Origin: DHVE2 group archaeon
GTDB lineage: Archaea; Thermoplasmatota; Thermoplasmata; Thermoplasmatales; Aciduliprofundaceae
Length of the DNA: 31,305 nucleotides
NCBI GenBank assembly: GCA_027014065.1
Contig: JALWEL010000144.1
Span: 1-31,305 of the forward strand
Direction of reading: 5' to 3'
Made by a program: the position numbers and the translations under genes
The notes under the pieces: model-generated
Database searches by the model: none
The model's input: only the letters and a program-made list of their open reading frames with translations
What the model was told of the DNA's origin: nothing
Shown: positions 7,662 through 14,284 of the stretch, piece by piece
Layout of the letters: each line of letters opens with the position of its first letter
Position numbering within the stretch: position 1 is the stretch's first letter

Positions 7662-7949
7662 ATGTATGCTTACCGCGTTGGAAACATAAAATACAATCTC
7701 AGAGGAATCAAAGGGGAAGTGTGCGGGGGAGATGGAAGTTTATGGATATCTTCAGACTCCATTCTCATCAAAGAGAAATCTAAATGGTTGTACATACAGG
7801 GGAATCATATAAAGGGAGCCAAAATAAAGAAGGAAGCTCTTCTTCTTCGACTTGTCAACGACTCGTCAGTTGAGTTGAATTCTAAGAATGTTTATATTCT
7901 TAATGCACTTTACCATTATATAGAGGGAGCCATATGGAAGAAGGCATAG
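7662..7949 (+). CDS. Small beta-rich protein, first gene of signalling operon
   Basis: I do not recognise this 95-residue protein. It shows alternating hydrophobic strands (GSLWISSDSILIKEK, then WLYIQGNHI and EALLLRLVND) and a final helix (VYILNALYHYIEGAIWKK), a layout like a PH-type or other small beta-barrel domain, but that is inference. The start at 7662 is chosen from promoter distance; longer versions would begin upstream of the predicted transcript start. Its last 16 nt overlap the next gene, which has its own GAGGGAG site inside this frame. Confidence 0.6.
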   Translation: MYAYRVGNIKYNLRGIKGEVCGGDGSLWISSDSILIKEKSKWLYIQGNHIKGAKIKKEALLLRLVNDSSVELNSKNVYILNALYHYIEGAIWKKA

Positions 7950-8767
7950 CCAGGATCATATACGTGTTCGGTGAATTAACAAAGATGGAAGCTGCCATAA
8001 GTACGGTTATTGCGAAGTCAAAGGTTCCCACCAAAGAGATTCGTATGTTGCTTAAGAGCCATAATCGGCTGCAGGTTGAGCGCACGCCGCTTTTCCAGTA
8101 CATGAGGGATTTCTTCAAGGATATAGGACTTGGTAATTTAAGGTGCGAAGGAATAGAGCCATTTGTACTCACCTTCGGAGTATATGACTCGAAAATACCC
8201 AGATTGTTCGCCGGCACTAAAGGCAAAACATGCTATATAACTGCCGACGCGTTGAAGATGTTTTTCGAGAAGGACATGGATATAATCGTGGAAGTAACCG
8301 AGACAAAGTGCGTAAATGAAGGGGAGGATCATTGCGAATTTGCGGTGAAGATGAACCCCCCGGATGTGCTGAAATACGTGGTTGAAAGCGAGGACATGGA
8401 GATACTCAGAAAAATGAAGGATAATGAAGAAATCGGAAAAGAAGGGGAAGTTCGGATTTTCGATTTGGAAAGATACGGTCTCGTGGAAAACGGAAAAATC
8501 ACCATTTTGGGTGAAAAATATCTGGAGCTTGGTTTATCTCCAGAGGTGGTAGAGGTTGAGCGTCCTTGGAAAAAATTGTCTGAAATATCAGAAGTTACGG
8601 CATCCGCAAAATCATTTGCGGAGGCTTTTTCAAGATCCATAGAGGATGATGTGGAGGAAGTCGATGAGGAGGTTTTGGTGAATGTGGTTGAAGAAACCGA
8701 AAAGAGCAAAAGCTTTGCAGAGTTGGTTGCGAAGTTTATGAAAAAGGAGGTGAAAGATGATGAATAG
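7934..8767 (+). CDS. V4R-domain protein with repeated acidic tail
   Basis: The 277-residue protein has an N-terminal region (1-55) and a V4R (4-vinyl reductase-like) domain at about 60-145. Its final part has the usual ending: a strand, then VTETKCVNEGEDHCEF with conserved cysteines. V4R domains are thought to bind small hydrophobic ligands or metals, and appear in archaeal and bacterial sensors. The C-terminal 75 residues are acidic and contain two copies of a short helix motif (AKSFAEAFSR near 223 and SKSFAELVAKF near 257), perhaps docking sites. It overlaps the KaiC-type gene by 11 nt; GGAGGTGA lies at its end. A sensor role is inferred. Confidence 0.75.
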   Translation: MEEGIARIIYVFGELTKMEAAISTVIAKSKVPTKEIRMLLKSHNRLQVERTPLFQYMRDFFKDIGLGNLRCEGIEPFVLTFGVYDSKIPRLFAGTKGKTCYITADALKMFFEKDMDIIVEVTETKCVNEGEDHCEFAVKMNPPDVLKYVVESEDMEILRKMKDNEEIGKEGEVRIFDLERYGLVENGKITILGEKYLELGLSPEVVEVERPWKKLSEISEVTASAKSFAEAFSRSIEDDVEEVDEEVLVNVVEETEKSKSFAELVAKFMKKEVKDDE

Positions 8768-9638
8768 ATTCCCATCTGGAATATTTGGACTGGACAGGTT
8801 AATAGAAGGAGGATTTAGAGATAAGACGGCCAACGTGATTGTTGGTTCAAGCGGTACTGGAAAAACGACATTTGCCATACAATTTATCATGCATGGCATC
8901 GAGAACGGAGAACAAGGCTTGTACATCTCCCTCGAGGAGAAACCGAAGCAGATAATGGAAGAAGCCGCGCTAATGGGCTTTGACATGGAAAAGCATTACG
9001 AAGAAAGCCTGTTTTTCATTCATCTCAAAGGCGAGAATTTCAAAAAGATGATCGAGGAGCAACTTCCAGCTTTGGTGAAAGCAAGGAGCGATTATTTGAT
9101 AAAGACGAGGATAGTGGTGGATCCTCTGACTCCCGTTATATGGGCCACCGACGATAAGTTGCAGCAGAGAGAGCTCATAGGTAAGTTGTTCTACACGGTC
9201 AAGAATTTAGGTGTGGTTGTTGCCACCGTTGAAGAGCATACAAAGCCTGGAGAAACCATAGGCGAGGATGTTCTCACTCCCGTGTATCTTTCGGACGGTG
9301 TTCTCCATCTGGATTATTATCCGGTCGGCGGAGCATTCAACAGGACCCTTCAGATTCTCAAGATGAGGGGAACCAAGCATGGAGAGGGCGTTTATCCCTT
9401 CATATTCGTGCGCGGTGCTGGAATCGTAGTAAGGAGCACACCTCTGGAAACCAAAGAAGAGGAGAAGAAGGATTATTCCAAGGTATTCGATGAAGCCATA
9501 GAGACTGCAAAGATGCTCAAGGCTCAACCGAATGTGATAATGAAGATAGAGAACATAAAGAAATGGTGGAACTATCCTTACTCGCCAGAGGAGATAATCG
9601 AAATAATATTTGACTCATACGGCTTAAAGGTGAGGTGA
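8757..9638 (+). CDS. KaiC-type RecA-superfamily ATPase
   Basis: This 293-residue protein has a single KaiC domain: Walker A GSSGTGKTT (30-38), the paired glutamates after the second strand (SLEEKP, 59-63) and Walker B-like RIVVDPLTP (118-126). The ending region VFDEAIETAKMLKAQP and after is extra and helical. Archaeal KaiC-like ATPases form hexamers and serve as signalling or regulatory ATPases (ArlH of the archaellum is one relative), but this gene is not near archaellum genes. GGAGGTGA is 4 nt before the ATG at 8757. The overlap with the V4R gene and the Roadblock-like protein downstream suggest a sensor-ATPase-adaptor unit. Confidence 0.85.
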   Translation: MMNRFPSGIFGLDRLIEGGFRDKTANVIVGSSGTGKTTFAIQFIMHGIENGEQGLYISLEEKPKQIMEEAALMGFDMEKHYEESLFFIHLKGENFKKMIEEQLPALVKARSDYLIKTRIVVDPLTPVIWATDDKLQQRELIGKLFYTVKNLGVVVATVEEHTKPGETIGEDVLTPVYLSDGVLHLDYYPVGGAFNRTLQILKMRGTKHGEGVYPFIFVRGAGIVVRSTPLETKEEEKKDYSKVFDEAIETAKMLKAQPNVIMKIENIKKWWNYPYSPEEIIEIIFDSYGLKVR

Positions 9639-9639
9639 A

Positions 9640-10425
9640 TTGCAGGGGAAAAAGTTGGAGAAGACCCTTGAGGCGAGGGACGTCACTCTTCTGCGCTCTC
9701 TGTTGCATCTTTCCATAATGCGTCTCAAAGAAGAGGGAAACATAGATTTGATACTCTTTGTGGGTGTGAATGGAAGGATATTCGATTCTCTAATCCCGGA
9801 GGTTCTCGACGCAAAGGAGTACTATTTGCTAAACATGTTCAAGTCCAACCTCTACAAAATATGCTCTCAACTGAAGAGCAAGAACATGAAGATATCCATC
9901 GAAGCATATAGCAGTGGAACGATGATCATATCAAAGGTTGGAGATGCGGCGTTCCTCGCGGTTATGATTACCAGGGAATTAGAACACGAGGAGTTGCAGA
10001 AATTAATTGCGGTGACAAAGAAGTGGAGTATTATCGTGAATCACATCTTCCAGCTCAAGCCCCTGAGCGGGCCAGAGATAGATGGATATCCCGATGAAAT
10101 AAAAGAAGAGTTCCACAAGCTGAGCAGACAGCTTTTCGTCAAGAGTTTCGCGCATACGAAGCAGTACAGGAAGAATCAGAAAATCATGGAATACTTCAAA
10201 AAGGAGCTTTCTTCGATTGTGGGTGTGGGGATGGTTGACGAGGTGATAACAATATCATTCAACGAGTTGGGAACTGCGCCTCAGTACATGACGGACGACC
10301 TCTGGCCCATATTCGTGGAAAAGATAGCTAACAGGGTTCGTACGATCCGGGGGGATATGATCGCGGACGAGTACTATAAGAAATGGCTTAGTGATGTTGA
10401 GCGCCTGATAAGAAGCTTTGTGTGA
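9640..10425 (+). CDS. Roadblock/LC7-like protein
   Basis: Residues about 30-115 of this 261-residue protein read like a Roadblock/LC7 (Longin-related) domain: a strand with LILFVGVNGRIFDSLIP, then a helix, then strands around YSSGTMIISKVGDAAFLAVM. The rest is helical and unrecognised; a second small domain near 195-225 holds VGMVDEVITISFNELG. Roadblock proteins act as dimeric adaptors for GTPases and ATPases; an action on the neighbouring KaiC-type ATPase is inferred. No ATG is available: the TTG at 9640 sits very close to GAGGTGA, while the TTG at 9655 has AGGGG 6 nt upstream, so the true start may be 15 nt later. Confidence 0.65.
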   Translation: MQGKKLEKTLEARDVTLLRSLLHLSIMRLKEEGNIDLILFVGVNGRIFDSLIPEVLDAKEYYLLNMFKSNLYKICSQLKSKNMKISIEAYSSGTMIISKVGDAAFLAVMITRELEHEELQKLIAVTKKWSIIVNHIFQLKPLSGPEIDGYPDEIKEEFHKLSRQLFVKSFAHTKQYRKNQKIMEYFKKELSSIVGVGMVDEVITISFNELGTAPQYMTDDLWPIFVEKIANRVRTIRGDMIADEYYKKWLSDVERLIRSFV

Positions 10426-11711
10426 GAAATATGGATGTGGAGGAAAAGATAAAAAAGATGGACGAGTCGCTGAAGAATAGGGCAACAACCGCAATGCTCT
10501 CCGAGATGAGAAAAGACTTGGAGAAGAAAATAGCGGATCTCCAAGAGATGATTGATACTAAGAGCTGGGAGCGTGGAGATGAGATAAATAAGTTGAGAGA
10601 GGAGATAAAAGAAATAGAGGGAAAAATACAGGAGATGAAGAAATCGTCCATGAGTCTCCAGGATGATATATCTCTTTTGAGAAAATATTTTTTGAAATAC
10701 GAAAAGATCCAGAAAAGGCTAAAAAACATGGAAGAGGTAATGGGAATAGAGGAGGACATAAATGTCAACAAGATTCCTCCCAGCATACTGCGGTTGGTTT
10801 ATCAGTACACACTCAACGATGCTATCGACATGCTCAGAAAATATGTTGGGCCATCCGAATCCGAGAGGATAATGAAGTACGTTTTGCAGGATGTGAGGAC
10901 TCGAACCAGCGGAACGGAGCTTTTCAAGCTGGTAAATGGAAAGATAGAGGCTCGAGATATTGAGAAGGCTATAAAAAAGAAGTTAATATCCCCCAAGCAG
11001 ATTCATTTGACCTACATAGAGATTATAAACAAAATACGGGAGTACATTCCCGGATTCGTACCAAAGAATTTCGCATCGCTTCTCCGCACGAAGGGGCAGG
11101 AGTACGCCATCGAGACTTCCACCGAAAATAGAATAAGAATTGAAATGCTGGAAAGGAGCATAGAGAACATGAGGAGTGAGATGGCATATCAGGAAAACAT
11201 ACTCAGGGATGACATAAGCGAAATCAAGAGAATGATAGAAATGGATATTCAGAACACTGCGAATTCTTTGAGTGAGCGAATCTCCAAAGTTGAGGAAATG
11301 GTCTCAGGTCTTCACGATGAGATGGAGAGGATCGCGGATACAATTAAGCATATGTTCCCTTACATATCCTCGTTAAGGAGTCAGATTTATTCGAAGATAA
11401 TGGAAGATATACCTGCTGAAGGCATACCTTTGGAAAATTTAGAATATCCTGCCGAAATTATAAACGATTTTCTAAACGAGGAGATAAACAGAGGGGATGT
11501 GATTTTGCAGGATAATGTGGTGTATTCCACGGAGAAAATAAAGAATAGAATTCTTGAAGCTTTGGGGGAGAGATCCCTGAGCTTTTCGAATCTGAGGAAG
11601 GAGCTTGGATATGATAAGGAAATTTTGGTAACGGTACTGGAATGGATGAAAAAAGAAGGTACAATCGAGGAGAAAAAGTATGGAAAAGGAAAGAAATATA
11701 AAAGGAGGTGA
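10422..11711 (+). CDS. Coiled-coil protein with C-terminal winged helix
   Basis: The 429-residue protein has a long N-terminal coiled coil (about 5-110, heptad pattern rich in Lys, Glu and Met), a globular helical middle (about 118-220, with YQYTLNDAIDMLRKYVG), a second coiled coil (about 235-320) and a C-terminal winged-helix domain (about 372-425: KIKNRILEALGERSLSFSNL, then EWMKKEGTIEEKKYGKGKKY). It could link the signalling proteins to DNA, or act as a scaffold. The GTG at 10422 overlaps the previous stop by 4 nt; the ATG at 10431 is an alternative. Its end carries GGAGGTGA for the next gene. I do not recognise the full-length protein. Confidence 0.7.
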   Translation: MRNMDVEEKIKKMDESLKNRATTAMLSEMRKDLEKKIADLQEMIDTKSWERGDEINKLREEIKEIEGKIQEMKKSSMSLQDDISLLRKYFLKYEKIQKRLKNMEEVMGIEEDINVNKIPPSILRLVYQYTLNDAIDMLRKYVGPSESERIMKYVLQDVRTRTSGTELFKLVNGKIEARDIEKAIKKKLISPKQIHLTYIEIINKIREYIPGFVPKNFASLLRTKGQEYAIETSTENRIRIEMLERSIENMRSEMAYQENILRDDISEIKRMIEMDIQNTANSLSERISKVEEMVSGLHDEMERIADTIKHMFPYISSLRSQIYSKIMEDIPAEGIPLENLEYPAEIINDFLNEEINRGDVILQDNVVYSTEKIKNRILEALGERSLSFSNLRKELGYDKEILVTVLEWMKKEGTIEEKKYGKGKKYKRR

Positions 11712-11716
11712 AAAAA

Positions 11717-12346
11717 GTGTTGGATATTGCCCTGGTATCACTCATACAGGATATGAGTGAGAAGGCAGGAGTGGAAGGAACGATACAGTACTGGCTGCGC
11801 GTGGGAGAGAATCTTGCGAAGAGAATGGGTAAGGAAGCATACATGGGCTGGCCCTCTTTCAACGTGGCTCTGAGAGAGGGAAGAACAGCATTCTCCATTG
11901 AGGGAAATGTTGTTGCCTTAACGGATTTGGCAATAACGGATATAGATGGAGATGTTGTTGGATACATCTATGCTCTGGAGAAATGCGTTTTTGAGCCCAC
12001 AATACTGAGAGTGAGGTACAGCGTCGGTCAATTGCCAAAGGCGGACAAGCAGATAGCGGATGAGTACAACATGACTTACAGGAACATCGCTGTGTGCAAT
12101 TTCTGCATTATACATGTGAAATTCAGAGAGGAAGTGGCTAGAAATATAACAATCGCCGGCCAGCCCTTGGAGGCTTTGCATCTGGCAAATCGAGGATTCA
12201 CCGGTGACACAAAGATAGACGAGGAGAATTTGAACAAGATTGGTATAAACCGTGAGTACGTTCGTAGCTTACTGAGGAATTACGCGTGCGTGTTTGCACT
12301 GGTGATGAAAGGTGCCCGCTTGAAGGGGGAGGTGAATGAAGAATGA
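11717..12346 (+). CDS. Unrecognised protein, paralogue A of a tandem pair
   Basis: This 209-residue protein is related to its downstream neighbour. Shared features include xDIAxxxxxxD at the start, LAKRMGKEAYMGWPSF matching LARSMPEEEYTSWDSF, and RSLLRNYACVFAL matching NMILRNNAAVWII at the end. Here a pair of cysteines sits in AVCNFCIIHVKF (middle), absent from the partner, and could bind metal or react with a ligand. No signal peptide or membrane segment is seen. The GTG at 11717 is chosen because GGAGGTGA lies 5 nt upstream; the upstream GTG at 11708 overlaps that site. The function is unknown; co-transcription with V4R and KaiC-type genes suggests the same pathway. Confidence 0.65.
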   Translation: MLDIALVSLIQDMSEKAGVEGTIQYWLRVGENLAKRMGKEAYMGWPSFNVALREGRTAFSIEGNVVALTDLAITDIDGDVVGYIYALEKCVFEPTILRVRYSVGQLPKADKQIADEYNMTYRNIAVCNFCIIHVKFREEVARNITIAGQPLEALHLANRGFTGDTKIDEENLNKIGINREYVRSLLRNYACVFALVMKGARLKGEVNEE

Positions 12347-12966
12347 AGCAGATAAGCGGAGATAATGAGGAATTGCTTGACAATCCAATGGTGGATATTG
12401 CAACGTATCTCTTCCTGGAGGACATAGCGGACAAGCAAGGCGCAGCCGGAATGAACAATTATCTGATGAGCCTCGCATATTCACTGGCCAGAAGCATGCC
12501 AGAGGAAGAATACACGAGCTGGGATAGTTTCGTGGAAGCCATAGTGAAAGGAGAATCCATTCTGTCTGCATTCGAGAAGGTTAATGCCGTGTCCAGCAAT
12601 TGTATGGTGACCGTTGATAGTCCGTTCCTCAGAGGGTGGAAAGAATACACTAAGAGAATTGGTGAATTCCCTAGGATACACAAGGAGGTAGCTGAGTACT
12701 ACAACTCCCGCATCACTCCAACGGCGATAGAGACCGGGGATATTATCATACAGACTTACAGAAAAGCGGCAGCCGAGAAAATCACGGTTGAGGGTAAAAA
12801 GGTGAAAGTGGCACACATAGCAACGGTTTCTCCCGATGGTTCAAAGAAGATAGCACCGGAAGAATGGCTACCCATTCTGTTGGAGAAAGCGAACATAACG
12901 AGGACACAGCTTAATATGATTCTAAGGAACAATGCGGCAGTATGGATCATTTACCCCACCCAATAA
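12343..12966 (+). CDS. Unrecognised protein, paralogue B of a tandem pair
   Basis: The 207-residue protein aligns by eye along its length with the protein just upstream, with an N-terminal extension of about 15 residues. It lacks the CNFC cysteines of the partner; the equivalent region is TAIETGDIIIQTYRK. The start overlaps the upstream stop by 4 nt (ATGA), with GGGGAGGTGA 8 nt before it. The pair probably arose by tandem duplication and may form a heterodimer. It is the last clear member of the operon; a run of eight T follows within 10 nt of the stop codon. Confidence 0.65.
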   Translation: MKQISGDNEELLDNPMVDIATYLFLEDIADKQGAAGMNNYLMSLAYSLARSMPEEEYTSWDSFVEAIVKGESILSAFEKVNAVSSNCMVTVDSPFLRGWKEYTKRIGEFPRIHKEVAEYYNSRITPTAIETGDIIIQTYRKAAAEKITVEGKKVKVAHIATVSPDGSKKIAPEEWLPILLEKANITRTQLNMILRNNAAVWIIYPTQ

Positions 12967-12975
12967 TTTTGGGTG

Positions 12976-12983
12976 TTTTTTTT
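12976..12983 (+). terminator. T8 tract after the signalling operon
   Basis: A run of eight T starts 9 nt after the stop of paralogue B, the form of an archaeal U-tract terminator. It also lies between the GGGTG and the TTG start of the next gene, so termination here would control that gene's expression. Confidence 0.4.
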
Positions 12984-13506
12984 GATAATCATTGCGAAGG
13001 ACACAGACAACGATTACTATTTGATAGAAGAAGCAAGCGAGGTGGATGAGTTCAAAATCGGAAGTTTGAATTTTTTTCACCTTTACGGAATCGTGGATTA
13101 TCGGGAAACTTTTAAAATTTGGCTCCGTAAATTTCCGAGACCCATTTTCATCACGGCGGTTCGCGGGGATACCATAATTGGATTTATTTACGTAGATGCG
13201 TGGGAAGAGTTGCCTTTCGTGGTAAATGTGCTGCGTGCACAGGAAACTGAGGAAAGGTTGAGAGGAAAGAAAATAGGTTACAAGCTTTTTCTTCTCGGTG
13301 CTTATTTAACTTCGGAATACATGATCACAAAACCTTTAACCGAGCAATCCAGAAGATTTTACAAAAAATTAGGATTTGAGGATATATCTCAAATACCCCT
13401 GTTCGGAAATTACCATCAGGTTGTGGGATACATGGGACTGCCAACGGATAAAAAAAGAGAACATGTTGCGCAGATATCCTCGTATTTTACTGCCCTTTCG
13501 CTTTAA
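12982..13506 (+). CDS. GNAT-like acetyltransferase
   Basis: This 174-residue protein has a GNAT-like core: strand FITAVRGDTIIGFIYVDAWE, the acetyl-CoA loop and helix RLRGKKIGYKLFLLGAYL (R-G-K-K-I-G), and the late motif SRRFYKKLGFEDI, typical of the fifth strand region of N-acetyltransferases. The substrate is unknown. No ATG start exists; the TTG at 12982 has GGGTG 6 nt upstream, while the GTG at 12973 is part of that site. It has no promoter of its own that I can see and must depend on readthrough past the T8 tract. It ends one nucleotide from a convergent gene. Confidence 0.65.
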   Translation: MIIIAKDTDNDYYLIEEASEVDEFKIGSLNFFHLYGIVDYRETFKIWLRKFPRPIFITAVRGDTIIGFIYVDAWEELPFVVNVLRAQETEERLRGKKIGYKLFLLGAYLTSEYMITKPLTEQSRRFYKKLGFEDISQIPLFGNYHQVVGYMGLPTDKKREHVAQISSYFTALSL

Positions 13507-13507
13507 T

Positions 13508-14284
13508 TTATTTTTTCCATTTTGGAGCATTTTCCCTTTTTCCGTGTTTCTTACCCATGAGCATGAATGTAAATAGGCTCGCTAAGGTGATCAGGGTGGC
13601 GATTCCCAAGTATCCGACCCAATCATAGTTTGGTGGATTTCCTATGTATATTGTTCTGCTGTAACTTACTTTGTTGTTTTCGAACATCACCCCTTTCTCT
13701 ATGAGTCTCATCTCTAAAACGTGCTCTCCATCGCCCACATCTGGCACCCAAATGTACTTTACCTGTTTGGTGGAATTCGCCCCTATTTTGTCAACGGTAG
13801 TATTCCCTATGTATCTTCCGTCGATGTAGAAATTAACTGTTACATTTGTTATTGTGTAATTTTCTACGTTTTTAACGTTAGCTACAATGGTGTACGATTT
13901 TTTTACCTCCACCGCGAGCTTTCTTTCGAACACCTTTACTTTGTGCGTTGAATTTACCAGACCATAGCCCCTAAAATCTAAGTATATTGTTTGGGTTGCG
14001 TTAGGCGTTGTTACATCGAAGGTGAAATATCCATCGTAGCTTGTTTTTAGCACCTCCGATAATGGCTCAGCGCCGCTGAGATTTTGACCACCAATCAGAA
14101 GCGTGCATTTGTACATGTCAAAATCTCCGTTTATGTATACTTTGTACTGAACGGTGGTGTTCATGGCAACCACCGTGGGCCCCTCCACATGCATTCCCGC
14201 GCTGGAGGCACCCGAACTCATGGGGAACATGTAAAGAAATGAGAGAAATATCAGTAGAGATAGAATCAATCCTGTGCCTTTCAT
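13508..14284 (-). CDS. Membrane-anchored extracytoplasmic CARDB-like protein
   Basis: This 258-residue protein has an N-terminal signal peptide (hydrophobic GLILSLLIFLSFLYMFPM, residues 4-21), an extracytoplasmic part of beta-sandwich type, and a single membrane helix near the C-terminus (about 222-242) with a short basic tail. The segment 120-210 (NYTITNVTVNFYIDGRYIGN, then GANSTKQVKYIWVPD and GDGEHVLEMRL) matches the CARDB domain pattern. It has many N-X-S/T sequons, so it is a likely substrate of AglB. Its ATG overlaps the aglB stop by 4 nt, so the two are co-translated; it may assist the enzyme or be its coupled substrate. No recognised name. Confidence 0.75.
   Translation of the reverse strand: MKGTGLILSLLIFLSFLYMFPMSSGASSAGMHVEGPTVVAMNTTVQYKVYINGDFDMYKCTLLIGGQNLSGAEPLSEVLKTSYDGYFTFDVTTPNATQTIYLDFRGYGLVNSTHKVKVFERKLAVEVKKSYTIVANVKNVENYTITNVTVNFYIDGRYIGNTTVDKIGANSTKQVKYIWVPDVGDGEHVLEMRLIEKGVMFENNKVSYSRTIYIGNPPNYDWVGYLGIATLITLASLFTFMLMGKKHGKRENAPKWKK

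Noticed and set aside
8329..8986. Minus-strand frames opposite the V4R and KaiC-type genes
   Set aside because: Serine/threonine-rich translations arise from the acidic coding on the plus strand; no promoter or ribosome site.
8757..9638. KaiC-type gene as archaellum gene arlH
   Set aside because: No archaellin, ArlI, ArlJ or other archaellum gene is next to it, and the neighbours are V4R and Roadblock-like genes.
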